From NCBI GenBank assembly GCA_905234005.1, contig CAJOFW010000004.1:1-33009 (forward strand): a DNA stretch of 33,009 nucleotides, in the 5' to 3' direction. Within the stretch, counting starts at the first letter, position 1, and every line of letters starts with the position of its first letter. A program made the position numbers and the translations under genes. The notes beneath the pieces were generated by a model, which saw only the letters and a list, made by a program, of their open reading frames with translations, did not search any database and had not been told where the DNA came from. Below, piece after piece: positions 25,644 to 33,009 of this stretch. The DNA comes from an uncultured Oscillospiraceae bacterium. GTDB lineage: Bacteria > Bacillota > Clostridia > Oscillospirales > Oscillospiraceae.

Positions 25644-27027
25644 GTGAACGTCGCGATCTATGTGCGCGTATCGACGCAGGAGCAGAAGCTGCGCGGCATA
25701 TCCGTCGAGGCGCAGGAGGCCGACTGCCGGGCCTGGGTCGAGAAAAACGGCCATACGCTCGCCGGCGTGTACAACGACGCCGGCCTGTCCGCACGGGCGC
25801 GGTATACGAAGCGCCGGGCCATGCTGCGTCTGCTCTCGGACATCGAAGCCGGGACGATCGAGCTTGTCATATTCACAAAGCTTGACCGCTGGTTTCGCAG
25901 CATCGCGGACTACTACGAGGTGCAGACCATCCTGGAGGCGCACGGCGTCCGCTGGCGGGCCATCCGGGAGGACTACGAGACGGAGACGGCCTCCGGACGC
26001 CTCAAGGTCAACATCATGCTCGCCGTCGCCCAGGACGAGGCCGACCGCACGTCCGAACGCATCCGCGCCGCCGCCGCGTACAAGAGGCAGTGCGGCGAGG
26101 TCACCGGCCGCCCGCCGGTCGGCTACGTCATCCGGGACAAGCGATTCGCCGTCGATACGCGGACGGAGCCGGGGCTGCGGGCGTTCTTTGAGACGTACCT
26201 GCATACGCTCAGCGTCCGCGACGCCGTCGCCGAGGCCGCACGGCACGGCGTCCGCCTGACCGCCTCCCACGCCGGACGCATCCTCCGAAGCCCGGTCTAT
26301 CGCGGCGACGCCCACGGCGTGCCCTGCCCCGCCTACCTGACGCCGGCGCAGGCCGGGCACATCGACGCGAACGCCGCCCGCCGTGTCCGCAAGCCGGCGG
26401 CGGGGCGCGTATTCCGCATGCGGGGGTCGTCTCTCCTCCGCCGCCGTGCCGTCCGCGCACAGGCTCGTCAAATACTACCGCTGCGAAAACCACGCCCGTG
26501 ACGCCGCCCGCTGCGCCGAGGGGTGCCACGTCAACGAGGAGAAGCTCGAGCGATACCTTCTCGAAACGCTCGCGCCGGCGCTCGACCGGTACGACGTCCG
26601 CTGCCGCGCCGTCAAATTGCCCCCCGCGCCGGAGACGGCGCATTGCAGTGCGGCGACGGAACGCAGCCGGACGGCGGCACGGCTTGCGAGGCTGCTGGAA
26701 TTGTACATCGACGGCGAGATCACCCGTGAGGATTACGACCGCCGCGCCGCCCCTCTCCGCGCCGCCCTCGCGTCGGAGACGGAGGCGGATGAGACGGCGG
26801 ACGATCATCCGTCCCGGCCGCCGGCCGCGTCCGAGGCCGCGCCGGACGATAAGCTGCCGCCCCATTGGAGAGAGGTATACGACGGGCTGTCCGCCGGGGG
26901 CAGACGGCTTTTCTGGAAGCGGAGCATACGCGGAATCGTCATACAAAAGGGCCGGCCGCCGCTGGTCGATTTTTTCGACGCCCCGCTCGTGGATAAACCG
27001 CCGAACGGGACCGCAAGGATCGTATGA
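25644..27027 (+). pseudogene. Large serine recombinase of the asnB element (recombinase 2), frameshifted
   Basis: The GTG start at 25644 follows AAAGGGGG. The catalytic domain begins VNVAIYVRVSTQEQKLRG with Ser10 as nucleophile and continues with IFTKLDRWFRS near residue 78 and EADRTSERIRAA near 135. The recombinase domain follows (RPPVGYV, HAGRILRSPVYRGDAHG near 209-225). Near 26425-26470 the frame changes and the first CxxC of the zinc ribbon is missing, with only YYRCENHARDAARCAEGCHV following. The second frame then runs to 27027 and includes the family-like C-terminus WREVYDGLSAGGRRLFWKRS. The net shift is +1 or -2, so more than a lost homopolymer base is needed. The last codons lie beyond attR, in asnB sequence. 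Probably inactive. Confidence 0.85.
26984..27011. other. Right attachment junction (attR) of the asnB element
   Basis: CGCTCGTGGATAA (26984-26996), 11 bp, then GGAC (27008-27011), after which the asnB frame continues with codons for RKDRMSMYS. Mirror image of the left junction, with the arm-to-core distance identical. It overlaps the 3' end of recombinase 2. Confidence 0.75.
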
Positions 27028-27432
27028 GCATGTACAGCGCCCTCGAGGTCCGCGTCCCCTTCTGCGACCACCGCATCGCCGAATACCTCTACAACGTCCC
27101 GTGGGAGCTGAAGGACTACGCCCATCGGGAGAAGGGGCTTTTGCGGGAGGCGGCTCGGGGGCTTTTGCCGGATGAGGTGCTCTGGCGGAAGCCCGTATCC
27201 CAAGACGCACAACCCGTCGTATCTGAACGAGGTGTCCGCACGGCTGCGGGCTGTGCTCGACGATCCCGACGCCCCGATCCTCCGGCTCGTACGCCGCGAC
27301 GCGCTCGAATCGCTCCTGAACGATGACCGGGCCGAGCCGTGGTACGGCCAGCTCATGACCACGCCGCAGACGATCGCCTATATGCTCCAGCTCAATTACT
27401 GGCTCGGACGGTATCGCGTGCGGATTTTGTGA
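27012..27432 (+). pseudogene. asnB: Asparagine synthase, 3' part, with a further frameshift
   Basis: It continues exactly where the 5' part stops: codons from 27012 read RKDRMSMYSALEVRVPFCDH, then RIAEYLYNVPWELKDYAHRE, then GLLPDEVLWRK. At about 27188-27192 the frame shifts, and the expected SPYPKTHNPSYL is found in the next frame, running to YWLGRYRVRIL and a stop at 27430-27432. Comparison with the usual RKKSPYPK suggests a loss of 2 or 5 nt in an AAG repeat. Fused with the 5' part the protein would be about 607 residues, the normal AsnB size. The additional frameshift indicates decay after insertion, or a sequencing error. Confidence 0.88.
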
Positions 27433-27511
27433 TTCTGTGTTCGGTGATTCTGTGACGCCTTTCCGCGGCGTAAAGCTTCACAGCGATATCGCACGGCCGC
27501 ATTTCACGGCA

Positions 27512-27538
27512 TAAAAAAACACGCCCCCACGGGCGCGT
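27512..27538 (-). terminator. Rho-independent terminator, minus strand
   Basis: On the minus strand ACGCGCCC, loop GTGG, GGGCGTGT (8-bp stem with one G-T pair), followed by TTTTTTA. Confidence 0.75.
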
Positions 27539-27786
27539 CATCACTTCGCGGACAGTATATACAAGAAGTGACCCTTGATCGTCTCTGTTTCCCACACGAT
27601 CAAGGGTCACTTCTCTGAATTCTTATTATCTAACATCATTGGTTACCTCTCTTTCGTTCGATTGTTCGCCGCCAGCAGCTTGTTGAATCCCACGTCCGAC
27701 ATCTCAATTCTCGTCTCGTGTCGTCGGGCTACTCTCTCTTCTGCCTGATCGGCTTTGCCTTTTATCTAAAAGGCCTTTCACCTTGT
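27512..27786 (-). ncRNA. Possible structured RNA transcribed from the minus strand
   Basis: The extent is from the predicted start 7 nt after a -10 at 27798-27793 to a terminator at 27512. Internal structures on the minus strand are a 7-bp stem (GCCTTTT / AAAAGGC) near the 5' end and a 19-bp perfect hairpin at 27614-27564, with arms starting AGAAGTGACCCTTGATCG and a 13-nt loop. Two tiny ORFs lie between them: 27702-27643, coding for MSDVGFNKLLAANNRTKER, and 27638-27606, coding for MMLDNKNSEK. Neither has a good ribosome-binding site. The region is clearly more AT-rich than its surroundings. I do not recognise an RNA family. Confidence 0.45.
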
Positions 27787-27792
27787 GACTGT

Positions 27793-27821
27793 ATAGTACC
27801 ACATCGTTTGTTAATTTGCAA
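27793..27821 (-). promoter_or_regulatory. Promoter of the minus-strand RNA
   Basis: On the minus strand TTGCAA (27821-27816) and TACTAT (27798-27793) with a 17-nt spacer. Confidence 0.55.
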
Positions 27822-27862
27822 GCGGTAAATTCCCCAAATCATACCCATTTTTATTGTGGAAA

Positions 27863-27880
27863 CCACACAATTTTGTGTGG
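27863..27880. promoter_or_regulatory. Palindrome between divergent promoters
   Basis: CCACACAA and TTGTGTGG, perfect 8-bp inverted arms two bases apart, with a third half-site TTGTGG at 27854. It lies between the minus-strand promoter at 27793-27821 and the CotH-operon promoter at 27928-27955, as expected for an operator. The binding protein is unknown. Confidence 0.35.
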
Positions 27881-27927
27881 ATCCGGCCAAATGCCGGGCC
27901 GCTCGGAGGCGTTTGAAAAATTGATTA

Positions 27928-27955
27928 TTGAAAAACGGGGATTATCTGCTATACT
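27928..27955 (+). promoter_or_regulatory. Promoter of the CotH/VTC surface operon
   Basis: TTGAAA (27928-27933) and TATACT (27950-27955) with a 16-nt spacer. The first start codon of the operon is 55 nt downstream, behind AAGGAAAGGAG. Confidence 0.6.
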
Positions 27956-28009
27956 GTCAGGGAACGGCTTTCCGCCGTGAACGATTAAAAAGGAAAGGAG
28001 CTGTGACGA

Positions 28010-30745
28010 ATGGCTCATGCTCTCACGGCGCTGGCCGCCGTTCTCGTTCTCGCGCAGCTTCTCCCCTTTGCGATCACGCCGGTTCTCATCCTCACGCTGC
28101 CGACGGAGCACGGCCTGAAGCCCTCGGTTCCGGAGCGGGCTGTGTGTCTTGCCGCCGGCGCCGTGTGCGATCTTCTCGCGCTTGTCATCGCGGACGCCGC
28201 GCATTTCCATACAATTCATATAACAGGAAGGCTTCTCTCCGTCCTCTCCCTCGGCTGCACGGCGCAGGAGCTTGCCTCGGTCGCGACGTCGGACGCCGTC
28301 GCCGCGTGCGCGGCGGTTCTGATCGGCGTCATCGGACGGTTTTTCCTCTCGTCGCTGCGTCTGCGGTACACGCACGGGCTTGACACCGGCTTCGCGGACG
28401 AGGGCGACCTCTACCTGATCGAGGCGCTGCGAATCTCCCTTTTCGACCCGTATTACCGCGACAGCTGGCTTCGGCTCACCGCCGTCGGACGCCGTGTCCT
28501 GCTTCTGAGCTGCGCGTTCTTTGCCTCGCTCCTCCTTCTGGCGCACGGGACGGCGTATCACAGCCTTGAGTCGCTCCGCATCGCCGGCGTATGCCGCCGG
28601 ACGACGGAGGCGGCCGGTACCGACGCCGAACGCGACGAAAGCCGCGTCATCGTCCGGAACGACGGCCCGCTCGACTGCACGGCCCGGCTCCTGTACCTCA
28701 CCGACGACGAGAACGACCCCACGGCGTACCCGTTTGCCGACGTGTCCGTCCCGGCGGGCGGCACGGCGACCCTCGCCATGGACTACGATCGCGGCGTCGA
28801 CCTCTCCCCCGGCGGCGGCTCGACCGTCTGGCTCATGAACGGCGCGGGCGTTGCTCTCGACAGCGTGACGCTGCCCGCCCTCGGCGAGGATGAGCTGTAC
28901 GTCCTCCGCGCCGACGCCGACGGCAGCGGCGAAGCCTGGGAGATCGTGACGCTCTCGTCGGACGGCGATGCCGCCGTGCCCGCCCCGGTATTTTCACGGG
29001 ACAGCGGCTTCTACGGCAGCGAGTTCCGGCTGTCCCTGTCCGCGAATCCGGGACTTACGATCCACTACACGCTCGACTGCTCGACGCCCACCGCCGATTC
29101 CGCGCTCTATGCCGACGGGATCCGCGTCTATGACCGCAGCGCCGAGCCGGATCGCTACCGTTCCATCGAAAACGTGACGCCGGATTATCTGTCCGCGGAG
29201 GCGGACGACGGGACGGAGAACGACCCGGTCATGAAGGCGTTCGTCGTTCGCGCCGTCGCCGTGGACGCCGACGGCAGGACGAGCGACGTCGTCACAAAGA
29301 CCTATTTCATCGGCCTCGACGCCCTGCGGGAAGCCACGGTCGTATCCCTCGTCGCGGACCCTTACGACCTGTTTGACGACGAGTACGGCATCTACGTCAC
29401 CGGCGCGGACTACGACGCGTATTACGAGCGCGTCCTCGCCGGAGAGACCGTCAGGGTCGGGGACATCCCTCTTCCCAACTACGAGCAGAGCGGCATCGAG
29501 TGGGAACGGGAGGCGAATTTCGAGCTTTTCCGAAACGGCAGCCGCTATATCAACCAGCTCGCGGGCATCCGCATCCAGGGCCACGGCTCCCGCGCCTCCC
29601 ACCGCAAGCGTTTTTCGATCTTCGCCCGGGAGGAATACAGCGGCAGCCGCTATTTCGACGAGCCGATCTTTGACGACGGTCAGGCCCACTCCCTCGTGCT
29701 GCGCGCCGGCGCGATGAACGCGTTCGCGCAGCTCATCGCCGAGGGCCGGGACGTGCTGAGCATCCCGTTCACACGGGCCGCCGTATTTCTCGACGGCGAA
29801 TACTGGTACAACACCTACCTCTACGAGAAGGCCGCGGAGCACCTCTTCACGAACCTCTACGGCGTCAGCGAGGACAACGTGGCGATCGTGAAAAACGGCG
29901 ACGTCACCGACGACGCCCTCGAGGGCGGGAACCCCTACTCCGCCATCTATGAGTTCCTCGCCCGGAACGACCTGTCCGATGACGCGGCCTACGCACAGTT
30001 CAACGACATCGTCGATATCCAGAGCTTCATCGACGCGAGCTGCATACAAATCTATATGGCGGACGTGGACTATCAGGAGCAGTGGAACAACTACCTCTGG
30101 CACACGGTCGTCGCGGAGGACGACGCGTACGGCGACACCCGCTGGCGCTGGGGCCTGTACGACCTCGACCTGAACTGGGCCTCGCTGGACGCGGCCTTCA
30201 CGGTCGAAAACCCGTGGGAGATCAACCCGTTCACGATGTACGGCGTCTACCAGCTCTCCCCGATCACCGAGTGGCCCATCTACGCCGCGCTCCGGACGAA
30301 CGGGACGTTCTGCCGTTCGTTCGTCACGACGTTTATGGACATCGTCAACACGCGGTTCCGGGCCGATACGTACCGCCCCCTGCTCGCCCGGCTCGACAGC
30401 AGCGCCGAGGCGTACGCCGAATTCCTGGAAAACCGCGCCGACTGTATCGTCCCGTACGTCGCGGAGGAGTTCGGTCTTTCGGGCACGCTGGGAACCGTGA
30501 CGCTCACGGTCAGCGACCCGGACGGCGGGACGGTCACCCTCAACACCGTCACGCCGGAGCCGGACGGCAGCCCGTGGTCGGGCGAATACTTCACCGACTA
30601 TCCCGTCACCGTCACGGCCAACGCCAATCCCGGCTATACCTTCGCCGGCTGGGAGATCAACGGCAGGCCCGTCTCCGGCTCGACGGTGGAGGTATCCTTC
30701 GGACAAGGAGGCGTTACGATCCATGCGATCTTCAACAGCCAGTGA
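28010..30745 (+). CDS. Membrane-anchored CotH-kinase-family protein with lamin-tail-like, chitobiase-like and InlB-type repeat domains
   Basis: A 911-residue protein. Residues 1 to about 190 hold four hydrophobic helices (for example TALAAVLVLAQLLPFAITPV and RVLLLSCAFFASLLLLAHG), an unusual anchor for this family. Then come a lamin-tail-like beta domain (about 208-315; VIVRNDGPLDCTARLLYL), a chitobiase C-terminal-like domain (about 325-430; FSRDSGFYGSEFRLSLS, GLTIHYTLD), the CotH-kinase domain (about 440-810; GIRIQGHGSRASHRKRFSIF, YLYEKAAEHL, WRWGLYDLDLNW with the metal-binding DLD) and a C-terminal InlB B-repeat-like module (about 828-908; GYTFAGWEINGRPVSG). CotH proteins are atypical kinases; B. 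subtilis CotH phosphorylates spore-coat proteins, and relatives occur in cellulosome systems. An extracytoplasmic kinase role is inferred. First gene of the surface operon. Confidence 0.88.
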   Translation: MAHALTALAAVLVLAQLLPFAITPVLILTLPTEHGLKPSVPERAVCLAAGAVCDLLALVIADAAHFHTIHITGRLLSVLSLGCTAQELASVATSDAVAACAAVLIGVIGRFFLSSLRLRYTHGLDTGFADEGDLYLIEALRISLFDPYYRDSWLRLTAVGRRVLLLSCAFFASLLLLAHGTAYHSLESLRIAGVCRRTTEAAGTDAERDESRVIVRNDGPLDCTARLLYLTDDENDPTAYPFADVSVPAGGTATLAMDYDRGVDLSPGGGSTVWLMNGAGVALDSVTLPALGEDELYVLRADADGSGEAWEIVTLSSDGDAAVPAPVFSRDSGFYGSEFRLSLSANPGLTIHYTLDCSTPTADSALYADGIRVYDRSAEPDRYRSIENVTPDYLSAEADDGTENDPVMKAFVVRAVAVDADGRTSDVVTKTYFIGLDALREATVVSLVADPYDLFDDEYGIYVTGADYDAYYERVLAGETVRVGDIPLPNYEQSGIEWEREANFELFRNGSRYINQLAGIRIQGHGSRASHRKRFSIFAREEYSGSRYFDEPIFDDGQAHSLVLRAGAMNAFAQLIAEGRDVLSIPFTRAAVFLDGEYWYNTYLYEKAAEHLFTNLYGVSEDNVAIVKNGDVTDDALEGGNPYSAIYEFLARNDLSDDAAYAQFNDIVDIQSFIDASCIQIYMADVDYQEQWNNYLWHTVVAEDDAYGDTRWRWGLYDLDLNWASLDAAFTVENPWEINPFTMYGVYQLSPITEWPIYAALRTNGTFCRSFVTTFMDIVNTRFRADTYRPLLARLDSSAEAYAEFLENRADCIVPYVAEEFGLSGTLGTVTLTVSDPDGGTVTLNTVTPEPDGSPWSGEYFTDYPVTVTANANPGYTFAGWEINGRPVSGSTVEVSFGQGGVTIHAIFNSQ

Positions 30746-31631
30746 TTCGGTATGGCGCGGACGCGCCGCACGGCTGCTGCTCCTGCTCGCGCTGTGCGCC
30801 GTGCTCGCGCTCTGCTGGGGCGTCGGCCGCGCACACGACGCGAAGAGCGCCCGGACGCCGGCCGTCCCTCTCACGGAGGCGGCGCTGACGGAGAGCCTGC
30901 CCCGCCTTGCCGTCACCGCCGCCGACCGATCCGACGACAGCGCCGGCGCGGCCGCGCTCGACCTGTCCCGGTACGACGGCGAATGCCGGATCGACGAGGG
31001 CGGCGGCTACATCCTCTCCGGCCGGCTCGACGGCACGCTGCGGATAAACGCGCCGGAGCAGACCGTGCACCTCTTTCTCGACGGCGTGACGATCACCTCC
31101 CCGGACGGCCCCGCCGTCCGGGTCGACGCGGCGGACAAGGTCGTCGTCACGCTCCTGCCCGGTACCGAGAGCACGCTGAGCGATTCCGGCGACTACCGCG
31201 CCGCCGCCGAGCTCGAGGCCTGCGTCTTCTCCGTGTGCGACCTGACGTTCAACGGCACGGGCGCGCTGAACGTGACCGGCCTGTACAAGGACGGGCTGCG
31301 TTCCCGGGACGTGCTCAAGATCCTGGACGGCGACATCCGCGTCACCTGCAGGCGCACGGGCGTGCACGGTACGGACGGCATCCTCGTGGAGGGCGGCACG
31401 CTGACCGTCTCGGCCGAGAAGTACGGCTTCCGCACGACAAAGACCGGCACAGACGGCCGGGGCAGCATCGTCGTCGCCGGCGGGGAGCTGACGATCATCG
31501 CGGGCCGGTACGCGTTCGCCGCGAGCCGGGGCGACCTCTATATCTACGGCTGCACGATCCACTGCCGCGCCGTGGTGGACGTGTACGACGTCGCGGGCAG
31601 TGTGCGCATCGAACGCGGGTGCATCGTATGA
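30723..31631 (+). CDS. Anchored Cthe_2159-like carbohydrate-binding beta-helix protein
   Basis: A 302-residue protein. A basic N-terminus and one hydrophobic helix (LLLLLALCAVLALCWGVG, about residues 17-34) give a signal anchor. The remaining part is built of short beta-strand repeats such as GGYILSGRLDGTLRINAP, HLFLDGVTITSPDGPAVRVD and LNVTGLYKDGLRSRDVLKI, with ILVEGGTLTVSAEKYGFRT, the pattern of the Cthe_2159-type carbohydrate-binding (DUF4353) family. It would bind acidic or cellulosic polysaccharide outside the cell (family knowledge). The start overlaps the end of the CotH gene by 23 nt, with AAGGAGG 11 nt upstream, and its stop overlaps the VTC gene start, so the genes are translationally coupled. 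Confidence 0.8.
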   Translation: MRSSTASDSVWRGRAARLLLLLALCAVLALCWGVGRAHDAKSARTPAVPLTEAALTESLPRLAVTAADRSDDSAGAAALDLSRYDGECRIDEGGGYILSGRLDGTLRINAPEQTVHLFLDGVTITSPDGPAVRVDAADKVVVTLLPGTESTLSDSGDYRAAAELEACVFSVCDLTFNGTGALNVTGLYKDGLRSRDVLKILDGDIRVTCRRTGVHGTDGILVEGGTLTVSAEKYGFRTTKTGTDGRGSIVVAGGELTIIAGRYAFAASRGDLYIYGCTIHCRAVVDVYDVAGSVRIERGCIV

Positions 31632-32311
31632 GCAGATACCGGCACGAATACAAATACCTCATCGACGCCGGGCAGGAGGGCATTCTGCGCGTCCGCACCG
31701 CCGCCATACTCCGGCCCGACCCGCACGTCCGCTCCGACGGAAGCTACCTCATCCGCAGCGCCTACTTCGACGACCTGCGTGACACGTGCCTCGAGGAGAA
31801 CCTCGCCGGCACCGACCCGCGCTCGAAATTCCGCATCCGGTACTACAACAGCGATACCGGCCGGCTCACGCTCGAGAAAAAGAGCAAGCGCCGGGGTATG
31901 TGCCTCAAGGAGTCCTGCTCACTCACGGAGGGCGAATGCCGCGCACTGCTCGCCGGCGATACGCCGCCGGTTTCCCCCGACGCGCCGCCGATTAAGAAGG
32001 CCCTTCTCACCGAGCTGTTCCGGCGGGGCCTCGCGCCGAAGGTCATCGTGACATATGAGCGCATCCCCTTCGTCTACGAGGGCGGCAACGTCCGGGTCAC
32101 GTTCGACCGGCGCCTCACGTCGTCAAACGACGTCGGCCGCTTTCTCACCGGCGGCTATGCCCAGCGGCCCGTGCTCCCGACCGGGCACTGCGTGCTCGAG
32201 GTCAAATGGGACGAGGCGCTGCCCCGGTTCATCCGGGACGTCCTCACGCTCGACGGTCTCACCTGGACCGCGTTTTCCAAATACTATATGTGCCGCCGGT
32301 TCCATATGTGA
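31628..32311 (+). CDS. VTC-domain (polyphosphate polymerase-like) protein
   Basis: A 227-residue protein consisting of a single VTC domain, a triphosphate-tunnel fold. Visible tunnel residues are HEYKYLI at the start, KFRIRYY near residue 72, RLTLEKKSKRRG near 83, VTYERIPFVY near 141, VRVTFDRRL near 155 and CVLEVKWDEALP near 185. In yeast Vtc4 this fold makes polyphosphate from ATP; bacterial stand-alone VTC proteins next to DUF4956 membrane proteins are thought to act similarly, without firm proof known to me. No SPX domain or membrane helix is present. ATG and the preceding stop overlap (ATGA). The next gene, DUF4956, is 60 nt downstream. Confidence 0.88.
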   Translation: MSRYRHEYKYLIDAGQEGILRVRTAAILRPDPHVRSDGSYLIRSAYFDDLRDTCLEENLAGTDPRSKFRIRYYNSDTGRLTLEKKSKRRGMCLKESCSLTEGECRALLAGDTPPVSPDAPPIKKALLTELFRRGLAPKVIVTYERIPFVYEGGNVRVTFDRRLTSSNDVGRFLTGGYAQRPVLPTGHCVLEVKWDEALPRFIRDVLTLDGLTWTAFSKYYMCRRFHM

Positions 32312-32371
32312 GCCGTGCCCGGCCGCATTTCATTCGCAACTATTCGATCATCATCCGGGAGGAGAATCAGC

Positions 32372-33009
32372 ATGGATCTGCAATCGGTCATCGAGAGAGC
32401 GTTTCTGGAGGGCTACGCCGCCAGCGACATCGACATCGTCACCATTTTCCTGTGCATCGGCATCACGGCGGTGCTGGGCGTGTACATCTTCATCCTCTAC
32501 CGCCTCACCAACAAGAATTCGTTCTACAGCCGCAGCTTCAACGTCGCGCTGATCGAGCTTGCGGTCATCACCTCGGCCATCATCCTCACGATTCAGTCGA
32601 ACATCGTCGTGTCCCTCGGCATGGTCGGCGCGCTGTCGATCGTCCGCTTCCGCACAGCCATCAAGGATCCGATGGATCTCGTGTTTCTGTTCTGGTCGAT
32701 CAGCGTCGGCATCATCTGCGGCGCGGGCTTCGCGATGATCGCGGTCATCGCCTCCGTCGTCCTCACGATCGTCGTGCTCGTGCTGTATGGCCGCGAGAGA
32801 AGCCCCGACGCGCTCGTGCTCATCGTGAACGCCGACGCCTACGCCGAGGACGCGATTCTGAGCGTCGTGAGCGAGAACTGCCGCCGCTACAACGTCCGCG
32901 CCCGCAACGTCACAAGCGACAGCGTCCACTTCGCGATCGAGGTCAAAACCCGCCGCCACCAGAATCTCATCAGCTCGCTGATGGCCCTCGAGCACGTCAC
33001 CGCCGTCTC
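32372..33009 (+). CDS. DUF4956-family membrane protein (3' end beyond window)
   Basis: The ATG at 32372 follows GGGAGGAG. The first 212 residues are visible and the frame is still open at the window end. Four hydrophobic helices occupy about residues 20-140 (IVTIFLCIGITAVLGVYIFI, VALIELAVITSAIILTI), with the family-typical cytosolic motif MVGALSIVRFRTAIKDPMDL near 87. A soluble C-terminal domain with alternating beta strands and helices starts near 150. DUF4956 proteins regularly stand next to VTC-domain genes, and a membrane partner or channel for the polymer made by the VTC protein has been suggested. The function is not established. Confidence 0.88.
   Translation, partial: MDLQSVIERAFLEGYAASDIDIVTIFLCIGITAVLGVYIFILYRLTNKNSFYSRSFNVALIELAVITSAIILTIQSNIVVSLGMVGALSIVRFRTAIKDPMDLVFLFWSISVGIICGAGFAMIAVIASVVLTIVVLVLYGRERSPDALVLIVNADAYAEDAILSVVSENCRRYNVRARNVTSDSVHFAIEVKTRRHQNLISSLMALEHVTAV

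Noticed and set aside
27643..27702. 19-residue ORF on the minus strand as a tmRNA tag
   Set aside because: It does not end in the LAA-type tag, and no tRNA-like ends with CCA were seen around it.

Overview
The window is about 33 kb of GC-rich, densely coding DNA. It most resembles an anaerobic, endospore-forming member of the Clostridia, probably Oscillospiraceae/Ruminococcaceae-like. The clues are butyrate-type acyl-CoA dehydrogenase/ETF operons, PPi-dependent PpdK, a spore-protein (SASP) fragment, CarD and DeoR regulators, TnpX-type large serine recombinases, and AGGAGG ribosome-binding sites with consensus sigma-A promoters. The taxon is an inference from gene content; no rRNA or tRNA gene was seen.

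Layout. 1-3.1 kb (minus strand): a secreted protein cut by the window edge, a metallophosphoesterase with a late frameshift, and a cytosolic BMP-type ligand-binding protein, facing a LacI-type regulator (3.3-4.3 kb) across a palindrome-rich divergent promoter region. 4.5-6.3 kb: a PAP2 phosphatase and a nitroreductase. 6.5-11.0 kb: operon 1, acyl-CoA dehydrogenase, etfB, etfA and CoA-transferase, preceded by a heptanucleotide tandem repeat. 11.0-13.4 kb: a promoter and terminator framing a possible small RNA, a 48-residue ORF, a large serine recombinase, and the 3' part of a SASP gene directly behind it. 13.5-16.8 kb: operon 2, a second acyl-CoA dehydrogenase with etfB and etfA close to those of operon 1. 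16.8-18.4 kb: an HTH-AbrB regulator and a membrane acyltransferase with a repetitive tail.

18.7-27.4 kb holds the most striking structure. An asparagine synthase gene (asnB) is split in two, with 5' part at 18681-20081 and 3' part at 27012-27432. Between them lie 6.93 kb carrying carD-like, Bax-inhibitor-like, deoR-like and ppdK genes and a second, damaged serine recombinase. Both junctions share GGAC. At exactly 11 bp inside each GGAC there is a 13-bp inverted motif with one mismatch, so joining the two element ends gives a symmetrical attP-like site of about 52 bp. This is strong internal evidence for a recombinase-driven insertion with metabolic cargo and no recognisable transfer genes.

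27.4-28.0 kb contains no convincing protein gene. It looks like a minus-strand transcription unit with promoter, a 19-bp hairpin and a terminator. 28.0-33.0 kb: a tightly packed cell-surface locus with a membrane-anchored CotH-kinase protein, a Cthe_2159-like carbohydrate-binding protein, a VTC-domain (polyphosphate polymerase-like) protein, and a DUF4956 membrane protein cut by the window end.

Several genes carry single-step frameshifts (metallophosphoesterase, ppdK, recombinase 2, asnB 3' part). Two of these are compatible with loss of one G from a G run, so sequencing error cannot be excluded for those two.
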